Shown here in pieces: positions 35,776 to 47,268 of a DNA stretch of 64,000 bases. Below the pieces are notes generated by a model, which made no database searches, was not told the DNA's origin, and saw only the letters and a list, made by a program, of their open reading frames with translations. Source of the stretch: Gossypium raimondii (taxonomy: Eukaryota; Streptophyta; Magnoliopsida; Malvales; Malvaceae); NCBI RefSeq assembly GCF_025698545.1, contig NC_068575.1:62133980-62197979 (forward strand), in the 5' to 3' direction. How positions within the stretch are numbered: the first letter of the stretch is position 1; every line of letters starts with the position of its first letter. The position numbers and the translations under genes were made by a program.

Positions 35776-36198
35776 AACTAAAAATCAAATACAACAAAAA
35801 TAAATTAGTTTAAGTAAATTATGTTTAAAATATCTTAGTAAACATATAAATTTTCTAATAAATATAAGATTGTTATTAAACTTTTATAGTTTTTTGGAGT
35901 TAAGTTATTAAATGATACGCCAAATTTTATATAACTAAATTCAAATAAAAATAGAATGCCATTGCATAAATTTTCAAAGTAAAAATTAAAAATAAAGTAA
36001 AGTTGAAAAAATCAACGGATGACAAAGCTTTTGTAAAAATTTCAAAACCTTTAAAACTAATATTAAAAAATATATATATGTTTTTACAAAATTCATTTTT
36101 TTAATTAGTTCATTTTAAACTATGTCACATATTTAACAGTTAAATTAATGATTTTAGTAAAAAAATGACCTAATTAATATAACGTCAATAGTTTGGAG
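35776..36198. other. AT-rich intergenic sequence
   Basis: No gene. 36100-36198 matches part of the repeat at 44190-44275 (TTTAACAGTTAAATTAATG-TTTTA), into which the hAT MITE inserted. Confidence 0.45.
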
Positions 36199-36609
36199 TA
36201 GAGGTGCTCATGGACCGAGTTCTGGCTAGGCCTAAGTATGATATTAACATACTTCATGCTTGCCCAAGTCCGGCTTGACCCAAATTATGGGCTTAAAATT
36301 TTGCTCAAACCCACCAATATTTGTAAAAGACTAATCAAATCTCATTTTAGGCTCACCCATATTATTTTTAATTTATATTATTTTAATATTTAATAAATTT
36401 ATACAATTTTAATTTATTAAAAGTTTTTATATAGTCATCTTAACATTATTTTGATGTTTACATTAGAGTGGTGTTATATATTTAGTGTAAGTTTGTTTTT
36501 TAATGTGTTCTAAATAACATAATATGAAGTATTATAAACTTAAAACCTAATATTTTTATGCAAACCCTCCTAAATTTCGGGCGGGTAGCCTGGCCCATGA
36601 ATAGGTCTA
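36199..36609. mobile_element. hAT-type MITE (411 bp)
   Basis: Inverted ends TAGAGGTGCTCATGG and CCCATGAATAGGTCTA; flanking 8-mers GTTTGGAG (36191-36198) and GTTTGTAG (36610-36617) agree at 7 of 8. Same family as 12831-13200 but with GC-rich blocks decayed (CGGGCGGGTAGCCTGG). Confidence 0.8.
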
Positions 36610-36717
36610 GTTTGTAGATGTAATTAGAATGTTTTAAAGATGAGTCAATTTAAAATGAGGATTATAATTTAAGGACGTTTAGTGAAATTAACTCTTTTTA
36701 TAATTCAATAAGATTAA

Positions 36718-37150
36718 GATAAACTACACTTGTGGTCACCCAATTATTAGTGAATTTCTTTTTTTGGTCAACCAAATTATGAAAAGTTACAAAATGGTCA
36801 CGTAATTATTCAACTTTTTTCTTTTTTGTCACCAATTGGGTTTCTGGGTGTTTCTATTTTTGGTATTTTTAATCAAAATTAGCTAATAATGTTCTTTAGC
36901 TTTATAGGTAAAAGGATCATAAAGAAAAACAAAACTACAAAAAAAAAGAAAGAAAAAAAAACCCAAATGACATGATGTGTAAATGTTAATGGTTAAGTTT
37001 TTTTAGAATCAATATTAAATTGACATAATGCAAAAATGTTGAATATTAAAGTTACTATTATGTCAACTTTAAAAGTTGCCACATCATTTTCCGGTTAACC
37101 ATTCAGTGGATGGCAACAAAAAAATTTTGAATAATTGAATAATCATTTTT
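36718..37150. repeat. MITE-like repeat (GATAAACTACACTTGTGG)
   Basis: Contains GGTCACCCAATTATTAGTG, repeated TGGTCA-C-AATTATT phrases and, at its far end, inverted AATAATTGAATAATCATTTTT. Resembles the fragment nested at 7070-7220. Confidence 0.5.
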
Positions 37151-37628
37151 TAAGTGAGAAATTTAGAAGGAGACGAGCACTATGGTGGAATCTAGTATCC
37201 ACAGTCACGACCATATAGCTACCGATTGGAGTATTCCTTTTCGATGTGGGAGATGAGAATTCAATGCAAAAGCATTTGATTGGAACTTAAAAGTAATAAA
37301 AATTGTGTGAACTTAGATTCAAAACCTTATTTTTCGTACGATCAGATTTATTTCATTTAGACGACAGCATGTGATTCTTTTCCAAAGAATTACGGACATC
37401 ATTATATTCACATATTTGTATTTTATTTAATTATAATTTCAAAATTTTACAAAATACTTTTCCCTCTAGATAATTCAACGTGAGTGTGCAATACAAACCA
37501 ATTGACGTGTATAATTACATGCTCTTATTATTGGTCCATAGGCTAAGTAGAGGTGACCCCTACTCATAGCTAAGCCTCCCTCACAACATGTGGTTGTGTA
37601 TACGCATGACGTTTTTGCATTTAACATG
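37151..37628. other. Intergenic, no feature seen
   Basis: Mixed composition; no open frame or defined repeat. Confidence 0.4.
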
Positions 37629-37979
37629 AGTAAAAATATTATAGAGGTTTATATATTAAGAGTTTGATTATATTTTATTTAATTTATTTAAAAATATATA
37701 AAATAATTCATGTACATTAGATTAAAGAGTAAATTAGTTATTCTGTTAAAAAATAATAATCTATTTCTATCGTTAAAAAACTTGTTATTGTACATCAATA
37801 TGAGGTACACGTGACAGCTATTCTAGCAGTCATGTCAATTTTTAACATTGAAATTTGATGAAATTTTTAACAAAAAGAAATAATTTTTTATTTGATCCAA
37901 CATACAATAACTACTTTACCTTTTTTTTTTTAGTAAAAAAAGTAAAATGTAATCATAAAGTTTCCATAATACTTTTACC
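37629..37979. mobile_element. MITE, GTAAAAGTATC family (351 bp)
   Basis: Ends AGTAAAAATATTATAGAGG and CCATAATACTTTTACC. Candidate duplication ATTTAACATG / CCATAACATG (7 of 10). Confidence 0.78.
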
Positions 37980-39284
37980 CCATAACATGCGTCTTATAAA
38001 AAAAAGCAATCATGGTACTCGATGTAGCTGTTACAAGTGCAACTCAAACCCAAACTCTAGCGCTTACACACATTACGATCTCTAGTGCACATACTTAGTT
38101 GATCGATAGATGAATTTGAACCCACAACTCGATCATAATGTACATGCTGCAATGCAGTGCATATATGACGCCCTACTTACCCCATCATGATAGTGGAATT
38201 AAAAATATGTTTATGAATAGAATTGCGAAAAACCAATTTTTAATGTCAGTTAGGTTGGGGTGCTATGTTGTCTAACATATAGAGTACTTATGATTAAATT
38301 GATAAATGCAAAAAGAAAATTTAGAAGTGGACTACCCCATATTTATCTAACTTATAATAGAACATATTTTTGGAATTTTATAGTAGGATTAGATGTTTTA
38401 AAAGTAAGTTAACGTGACTCAAAAGGTTCCTTGCTTTGAATTTAACTCATATGGGCAAAGATGATAACCCTTTTGACTAAATTCCCTTGATTTATTACTC
38501 TCAATTGTGTTTTGATTTAGATTGATTGAGAAAACCCTATAAACATATTTTATATAAAATTAATCTTATCTAAATTTAGGTGAGAATCATATATATGTAC
38601 ACGAGAATATATACATAAATACCTCTTATTTTAAATTATAATTAATATTATTTTAATAATATTTTATATCATCTTTAAATAAAATATTTAAAACTTATTG
38701 AACAAATGTTCAACAGCATTAAAATACAAATTTATTATCAACCACCTATATTAGTTATTAAAAAATTAAAATTTTTAACATATATTTAATACTTTTTAAT
38801 TTTTAATTTAATAGCATAAAACATTTTCTTTAAATTATTTTTAATTACAACGGTTTAAATACAAACTATTTTTAACAATTAATTAACTCATCTCTAACTA
38901 ACTAATTAATCACCTAGATTTAGATGAAAATTTACACATTTATATAAAATAAAATTCGAATTTAAAATTTTAAAAATTTATCATTAAACTTAAATTTTAT
39001 GGACAATAACATTTTATATGTCTATACATTCAAAGTTATATCCAAATAACATAAATCGCAAAAGAAAATGGATAGAAATGTTGCTGACGTGGGTTTGGCA
39101 GATGATTATAGCCAGTGACAGGAAAATTAATTGGAAGGAAAAATGGGTTTGGCAGGAAGATTTTTATATTGTCACTATAAAAGATCATAATCTGTATGCA
39201 ACTCATCCCCCCACTATCACCAGTTTTATATTTTATCCTTTTACTGCTCCCATAATACTTTTTACGCAAAGGATTATATTTATA
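37980..39284. other. Intergenic, AT-rich
   Basis: No supportable gene. An open frame at 39018-39287 has no recognisable family signature and runs into the next MITE. Confidence 0.4.
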
Positions 39285-39756
39285 TGATAAAAGTATTATA
39301 TTAAGAGTTTAATTGTATTTTATTTTAAAATGAGTAAATTAGTTTATATATATTAAATTAAAAAGTAAATTAGTTATTCTGTTCAAAATTTCATCAATCT
39401 TTACGGTTAAAATTTTATTTTTATACATTAGCATCTTGTACACGTGATACTTAAAATTGAGTAAATTAATCATTATATTTTAGATCAAAAAGTAAATTGG
39501 TCAGTCCTTTAAAAATTTTATTCATTTTTATTGTTAAAAGTTGATCATTGTACTTGAAATGTGATACATGTTGCTTGCAACGTGTAATTATTTGGTTATC
39601 CTATCATTTATACTAATTTTTAACAGTAAAATGGATAAATTTTTAAAAGAAATGGTCAATTTGTTTTTATCTAAAACTAATTTATCTATTAATTTTTTGA
39701 GTAAAAAATAAAATACAATCTAATTTCTAATACAAAACCTCTATAATATTTTTCTA
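39285..39756. mobile_element. MITE, GTAAAAGTATC family, with internal duplication (~470 bp)
   Basis: Starts near GATAAAAGTATTATATTAAG, ends near CCTCTATAATATTTTTC. A block of about 120 bp (TGAGTAAATTAG...TACACGTGATAC) is followed by a second diverged copy (TGAGTAAATTAA...AATGTGATACATG), explaining the extra length. Confidence 0.7.
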
Positions 39757-41881
39757 ATTTGATATTTATATAAAACGTATTTAATTTAATTTTTAAAAAA
39801 TATAAAAAACTTAAAAATGAAATAAAAGTATATCAAAATAGATATAAAATATTATTATCTGAAACTTGATTTTGACATATAGAGCGGAGGGGGGTACCCA
39901 AAAAACAAGGAGAAGCCAACAATTTCACCTTGTCCACGTTGTTATCTTTTCTTTTTCTTCTTGACTATGATTACATAACTTTCTGACAAGTTGCTCGATT
40001 TCCTTCAACAGGTTGAGCACTATGTTTTTTTTTTGTTTTTTTCTTCTTTAAAGTTTTTTCAAGTGGAAGTTTGAAAAGATGTAGTCACAAATTATATGAA
40101 TTAATTAAAATAAATTAGAATTTATGTGTTGTATGTTTTAAAATTATATTTTTTAAAATAGCAATTGCAATATATTATAATATAGAACTCGTTTCCGATT
40201 TATAAATAAAATGATAATGCACTTTATCAATTAAAAATTTCCATTGAAGAATCACTGCAAAAGCAATTGAAAATGAAGTAAAAATCAAAAGAGAAAAGTT
40301 GGGAGAAAAATATGTGAATATATTTTTTTAACCTAAAAAAATTTTTTTTGAACAATTTCATTATAGATTTTGATCTGTTCTTTTTGACATAATATTTAAA
40401 ACTGTCGATAACTCCTCCTTAACCCATAAATAGGAGAATAATACGCTTCAATGCACACAAACCCATATTTTCCTGCATTGAAAATAATATCCGTACCAAT
40501 CGAGCAAGACTCAATTGACCCAAAAAATAGGGTTTTAAGTGAATTATTATGTTTGAAATTGTTAATACCGATTAATCTAGATATTATTAAGAATGTAATG
40601 ATTCTCATTAAAGATATTTATAAGTCGAATTGAATTATAGATAGTTTTTTTTTAAGAATTGATTGTTTTATAGTTTAAATTTTTATTTAATTGATGAATT
40701 TTAAAAATTGAATGAAACATTTTTGGCCCTTGTTTGTGCTTTGACCATCATTAAATATAATGGGGGCTTATTTTTTTACTAGAAATGGAATGGCATTACC
40801 ACTTTGTGGTCACTATGCCTCTCACATCATGTAACCAGAACTTATCTCTCATACTCAGTCAGTACATAATTTTAAAAAATAAAAGCCTATCCATGAAGTA
40901 ATAATCAAACTTGTTTTAAATAAAATGTATAATAATATTTTAACCTTTTATTTAATTTTTCGTTTTCTTTAACATTTAAATTTATAATTTTATCAAATTA
41001 CATTAAAATAGATAAAAAATTAATATTTATTAATTTTATTGACGTGACATACACGTGGATTACCACATGATAGCATGGAAGAATTTAATTAGTTTTTTAT
41101 TTTAATTGTATTAAAATAAATTTTATAAATTTTAATGTTTTTAAGTTTTAAAATAAATTTTATAATTTTTAAACGTTTTAAATTTAAAAATTGAAAAAAT
41201 CTTGATGTGCCATTTATATGATAATTCATGTGTATGTCATGTTAGTAAAGTTAAAAATGTAAACTTTACATCCATTTTGAGGTGATTTAATAAAAATATA
41301 AATTTAAAAATTATAAAAAAGATTAAATAGATGGTTAAAATATTTTTTATAAAATTAAAAGGATAAATAAATTATTATATTTAATTTAATTTATTACAAA
41401 TATATATTTATATATATACATACTCTACATATATATTTAAATAGAGATTTTAGGTCCCGGGTTTGTGGGCTTTTTATTTTATTTATTTTCCTATTTTTGG
41501 ATGCTTTGGTGAAATATATATAAATCTGGTTGGGATATCATAATTTCATACTCAGTTTATCTAACATTTCGATAAATGGTAATGTTGTTTGACCCGAATT
41601 AGATTGTCGAGATATTTATTTAGAGTATAATATTAAATCAATTGAATAAAAAAATAATACGAAACAATTGAATTTAATTTTTAATATATTTATTTTTAAT
41701 AATTTAATAATCAAACCAATTAAACTGATAACTTCACCGATACATTTCTAAAACATTGCTTTACCTTATAATTGCTTATTGGTTTACTTTGATGGGTTCG
41801 TGACCCATAATATGCTTCACTCTTTGTATAGTACAATAATGGTATAGTTTTATGGAATTTCTACTGAGGGTGATATTTGTA
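39757..41881. other. Intergenic, AT-rich
   Basis: No gene seen. Holds a dispersed repeat (40404-40520), an ACACGTGGATTACCACATGATA imperfect palindrome near 41050 and repeat-like GAACCG-poor sequence at 41580-41760. Confidence 0.4.
40404..40520. repeat. Dispersed repeat, copy 2
   Basis: Matches 32630-32745 in phrase order (AACCCATAAATAGGAGAATA, ACCAATCGAGCAAGACTCAA). Confidence 0.5.
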
Positions 41882-42241
41882 GGTAAAAAATATATAGACG
41901 CATTTATATTAGGAGTTAGATCTGTATTTTATTTTTTATTTAATAAATAGATAAATTAGTTAATATACATTAGATTGAAAGGTAAATTATTATTATTTTG
42001 TTAAAGAAAAATATTTATTTTATTGTTAAAAACTAGTCCTTATACGTAAACATGAAGCACTCTAGCACATCATGAGTATTAATTTGATTATTCCGTCGAT
42101 TACACTAATTTTTAGTAATAGAAATGGATGAAGTAATTAATAGAAATGATTAGATTACTCTCGATCTAATATATATGGACTAATTTACTAATTTCTTGAG
42201 TAGAGAAAACAAAATATAAAGACCTCCATGATAGTTTTGCC
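41882..42241. mobile_element. MITE, GTAAAAGTATC family (360 bp)
   Basis: Starts GGTAAAAAATATATAGACG and ends CCTCCATGATAGTTTTGCC. Flanking 10-mers GATATTTGTA (41872-41881) and GATATTTATA (42242-42251) agree at 9 of 10. Confidence 0.85.
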
Positions 42242-44705
42242 GATATTTATATGATTTTTAATGATTTCTGCATTTTATTTTACTTTGTATGGAGTTTTTT
42301 AATGAAGAAAAAGCGCAAGCATTACATAGCAGTTTGAGAAAAAAAATTGTATTAGGGTGTAAAATGAATACATTTTTTGGGAGAATTGCAATTTGACTAC
42401 TAGAATAATAAATATTGAGGCAGAAAACATGAAAACATTGTCAAATATATATTTTAATAATTTTTAATTTAGTTCTTATATTCCAATTTAGTCGATTTTA
42501 CTCCCATACTTCTCAATTTTTAAAATTTAATCTTAACACAAGTGATAACAGTTAAATATGTTAGGTCAAATTTTGCTATTACTCTATAATATGCGTATAA
42601 GTTGCAAAGTTAGTCCCTGTATCTAAATTGGTCATTTTAGTACATACTCTTTTTTTTTTTTTTTTTGATGTGGGGGGTTTTTAGTACATACTATTTAAAT
42701 ACAAAAATTCCAATTCTAACTCAAACGTAATCTGTTAAATTAATTAACTAAAGTGACGTGGTTTTTTCTTTTTGTGAGTGTTATGTGAAAAATATCAAAG
42801 CTAACATGACATGACATTGCACATATGATAAAATATTTGTTGCATAAGATGTTTGAAAAAGCAGAATTTAACTCAAGAGATTCAACGACAATAGCTTGGG
42901 TCAGGATTGAAATTTTAAAATTTGAAAAGTACATGAATTCACTGCTTTTAAAATCAGACCAACTGGTTGGACCGAGACCATGATACTGATCTAGAATAAA
43001 AAATTGAACCCATATGAGTATAATGTTCAATTTGTGTCACTTTTAGGAGATTTTTCTTTTTTGGTATAACAATAATATGATCTCAGATTATGCTCCTAAA
43101 ATATGAACGCTCGATCAATAAATTACAACTTAAAGATTTTTTTAAGAGGCTAATATGAAAACCACACATCAAAAGTTAACAATTGAGATTAAAAAGCATA
43201 TGTACACGTGAAATCCAATTTTAATTGTTTGCAATTGGATCCATGTTAAGTAAATGGGTTCAAACTTGTTTTGGGCTTCCTCATGAAATATACTAGGATC
43301 TGTTTTCAGTTTCAATATCAGATTCATGTGCAGGTGCTTTTCTTGAATTTCATCACACTTTCCTTCCATGTACCAATATTCCCATTTCGGAGGAGAATAA
43401 TTCATTCTATTGAAATATGCTTCAAATACATTTAAATTTTTAATTTTTATTTTTAAGAATTTAAATTTTTTATATTTCAGATTTGAAAATTTTCATCTTG
43501 ACACCATTATAATTATTTTATTAAATTCACTAGTTTAACATTTTGAAATTATAATAAGAATTTATTTCAGAACTTTATAATAAAAATGACATTGTAATTA
43601 ACTTAAATTTAACGAGATAATTGCATCAAATATCCAAAATTATGACCTCATTCTATATTGCTCTATAAACTTCAAATCATTATAACTACACCTCTAAACT
43701 TTCAATGTTATATCAATCGGGCCTTTTCGTTATTAAATTCGCTAATTTAACTAGTAAATGACACGTTAGATCTTTTGTGACATGATATTTAAAAAAAAGA
43801 AAAGAAAGTAGGAATATTGAAAAATAGATGTTTTAAAAATCTTAGTTTGAGGTTTTCAAAACATTTACAAATATTTTATATCATTCACTCTTTTCTTTTC
43901 TAGCTTTACTTTATTTTTAGTTTTACTTTTAAAAGTTATATGATAACGTTCTATTTATTTTTTTCATTTAAAAATAAGCTATATAAGATTTGATATATCA
44001 TTATCGATTGAGTTTTAGTTCGATTTGCATGAGTATTATTGCCAGTACAAGTCTACAGGAGGAGGTGTGTTTGAGTGCGTTTCAACGTGCATTATCTTCC
44101 TATTTAAGAGTTAGAGAGGGGCTATGAATAATTCTAGACATTGTGCTAAAAAGAGCAAATATGATCAGAACCTATAATAAGATTATTCAAAAATATTTTG
44201 ACATATCATTTAACAGTTAAATTAATGGTTTTAATAATAAAAAGACATGATTGATATAACATCAATAGTTTAAGAACGATTTTAAAATAACGATCATAAT
44301 TTGAGGGTGTTTGATGCAATTAACTAAAATTTGATAAAATTTAAAGAATTAGATTTATATTTTAAATATTAAAAATGAAAAATAAAATAAATTAGAACAT
44401 AAATTCTAAATATACCGAACTTAAAAGATATTTTAACCTAATTTATCATACTTTGTCCAACATGCCCACCTAAAGTTTATATTGAAACTGATAGATGCTT
44501 AAAACAAGCGTCCATTACACAATAGTGAAATTAAATATTTTCTTTTCAGCCTAAACATTAAATGAGATATTTATTTTCATGTAGAAGAAAAAAACAAAAC
44601 GAAATTAAAAAAACAACACACGAGAGAAAACGAAAAACAATAAAACAAAAGTGAAGCAAAAATATATCTGACCACAAGAAAATGAAAAAGGCACCTAAAT
44701 TAGTG
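42242..44705. other. Intergenic, AT-rich, one MITE-like element
   Basis: No supportable gene. Includes a T-run (42650-42666) and the inverted-repeat element at 43630-44325. Confidence 0.4.
43630..44325. mobile_element. MITE-like inverted-repeat element (~700 bp)
   Basis: The left end (ATAATTGCATCAAATATCC, then AAAATTATGACC) and right end (AATTTGAGGGTGTTTGATG, then CAATTAA) are inverse complements over about 30 bp. A second partial copy lies at about 36100-36198 plus 36610-36710, interrupted by the hAT MITE. Target duplication not clear. Confidence 0.55.
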
Positions 44706-45734
44706 GGGCAATTTACCAATAAAAGTCCCTTTTTTTTCAAAAATTACTGAAATGGGCTCATTTTTAATTATTTACCTGAATGGTCCTTTTTCCGGAAAAT
44801 CGCGTCCACGTCATAGCGATGTCAGGATACGAGTCAGGAAATTGCGTCCACATCAATGCGAGATGCTGATGTGGACGCGATTTCGGCCCGCGCGTGAACA
44901 GTACCCAACGGTCAAAAAAATAAAATACCGGGCCCATTTCGATAAATTTTAAAAATATAGGGCTTTTTTGGTATTTTGAAAAAATAAATTTTGAATCTTT
45001 TTGTACTTGTATTTATTTTTTTAATCAATTAACTCTTCAATATTACATCAATAGCAACAAATACAAAAAAGATTCAAAATTGTTAGCAACAAGATACTAA
45101 GGGAAAAGAGCAAGCATCTTAACCAACTAAGCTAAACTAATTAATTGACATATTATAGAAATACTGTTATTATCTTAATTATATTACTTACGTTCTAACG
45201 ATTTATTGGACCTATTCCATACACGTGTCAAATCAAAAAAATAATACAACAATTCTGTAAAAAAAATCCGGTGTTTACTTCAAATAAATAAGGAAAATAA
45301 TGATTTGAATGTTTCAAAATTTAATTTTAAACCGAAAAAATCAAAATTTAGGGGCAAAAAAGGATCTTTTTCGATAAAACTGCGGCAAACCGCCTTTGGC
45401 TGTTTGTCAGCGCGTACATCTCGAAAAGTTATTCGAAGTCAAAAAAAAATCGTCTCAATCGAACAACCGAGCCAAAAGTTATGGTCTTTCAAAGTTTTTC
45501 AAGCTAAAAAACATAAACCGTTCATCCACGTTAACAAATCGCGTCCTCGTAGGTGCGATTTGTGTCCACGTAAGCAAAGCGCGCTGATGTGGACGTGATG
45601 TTCTGACACGTCCCCTGACATCGCACTGACGTGGACGCAATTTCGGGGAAAATGGCCCATTCTGATAAATAATAAAATATCAGGTCTATTTCGGTAAATT
45701 TTAAAAAAATAAAGCTTTTTTTGATATTTTGCCC
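44706..45734. mobile_element. Non-autonomous MULE (1029 bp)
   Basis: Ends GGGCAATTTACC and GATATTTTGCCC with inverted similarity extending over 50 bp or more. Flanked by a perfect 9-bp duplication AAATTAGTG (44697-44705, 45735-45743). Just inside each end are CpG-bearing blocks in inverted orientation (GCGTCCACGTCA, GCGATGTCAGG, and their inverses GACGTGGACGC, CTGACATCGC). No transposase coding. The centre (about 45000-45300) is ordinary AT-rich sequence. Confidence 0.9.
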
Positions 45735-45743
45735 AAATTAGTG

Positions 45744-47268
45744 GACAACTCAAGTAGGGCCCGGTGTTAAATATCTGCTTCATATCATGTGGCTGTAGTT
45801 CTGACAACTCAGCACATAACAGTTCATCTAAACCATACATTACCGGTACCTGTTATTCTTTTTCTAGCACGTGTCGTTTTGTGAAATACCTATCCTGTCT
45901 CATCACTTGTCCCTTTAACCTTTTGACCGACCCTTTAGGTTCCCCCAACTAGGATTATAAATAGATTAATAAATTTATTATAATATTGTTTAAGTAAAAA
46001 AAGAAGAAGTTAGTGTTTGTTTCTTTCAATATTATTATATTTTACGATAATTTATATAATATATAATGTTGATACAAATATGGATGGTTACAAATAATTT
46101 GCGTGACAATTCATGCATATTTTATGTTGATGTGATATTATTTTTATTAAAAACAGTAATTTGATTCGTTTTGAAAATATAAATGGTTAAATTCGCTATT
46201 TTTAAAAATTGATGGTCAAATTTAATTAAAAATATAATAACTAAATTGATAAAAATATAAACATTGTGAGCTAAATTTATCATTATACTTTATTTGTGGT
46301 ATTATAAATTTACGATTAGATGTTTTGGATATAAAAACTTGTGATAGGAATGAAGCTATGAGTTCAGTATTAAAAGTCAAAATAAAATTATAAAATTTAG
46401 AAAACTAAAAAACAAACTCTGGACATATTTTAACATTTACACAATTGGAACTAAGTTTAAATTGAAATGTTTGTAATAAATTTATTCGTCATCATATTTA
46501 AAAAATATAAATATATAAAGATTAATGTGCTTTAACATGAAATTAGTTATCTTTGTAACAAGATTTTAATTTGAAATTTTAATTTTTAATTTAACTCAGA
46601 TAATTTTACTTGATTCAACTCTACTCAATTTCATTTGACTTGACTAAATTTAAAAAAATTAAAACCAAGTTAGAATGATAAAATAAGACTAACCAACTTG
46701 ATTAAATTAAAATTTTTACTTAATTTAACCGAATGCTGACGGCTAATAAATTTCTTTACGTATATAAATAAATTAAACAAATTAATAATTAACAACAATC
46801 AATTTAACTTCTAAGAAGAAGAATAACCTATTTGAATCTTAAAATATTGTAAAATTTGCTTGTTTAACAAGGGAATGTAAATGTAAAATTAATTGTATTC
46901 ACTAACTATTTTCGTATTCAATTATTTTGATTTGATGTCGGAACGTTTAGAAAAAAAAAAATTAAGCCATTTAAATGTATTTTATTTAAGAACAAATAAA
47001 AAATAGTTTTAAAATAAATTTGACTTCGACCAAACATTTTGTAGACGTGGCAGATTCTTATTCGCTATTTCTAAATCTCAAATGAAAACCACGCAACAGC
47101 CAATCCAAATTGCGAGCCCTTTATGTACAAACTCAACCGCCCCTCGGAACGCTATTTTCTTGGTTCTTTAAAAGCTTACCCCCGAAAATAATATCTCCCA
47201 AAAAATCTTACATCGTATAAAAAAGGAGTCTGAACCCGGTTCCGTGATTTTACCCGGATCCGACTGTA
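45744..47268. other. Upstream region of the REVEILLE gene
   Basis: A G-box CACGTG lies at 45868-45873. 45960-47040 is AT-rich repeat-like sequence. 47040-47268 is less AT-rich and is the probable proximal promoter. No gene seen. Confidence 0.45.
47186..47222 (+). promoter_or_regulatory. REVEILLE promoter: clock-type elements and TATA box
   Basis: AATAATATCT (47186-47195) is one base from the evening element AAAATATCT. AAAAATCT (47200-47207) matches the CCA1-binding site AAMAATCT exactly. TATAAAAA (47215-47222) is a likely TATA box 47 bp before the ATG. A GACGTGGCA G-box-like site is at 47044-47052. Confidence 0.5.

Noticed and set aside
39018..39287. Open frame of 89 codons in the 39-kb region
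   Set aside because: No family signature, runs into a MITE, AT-rich codon use, and an antisense frame of similar length overlaps it.
45105..45150. tRNA-like phrase (AGCATCTTAACCAACTAAGC)
   Set aside because: No acceptor stem, anticodon stem or T-arm can be formed around it; it lies inside a non-autonomous MULE.
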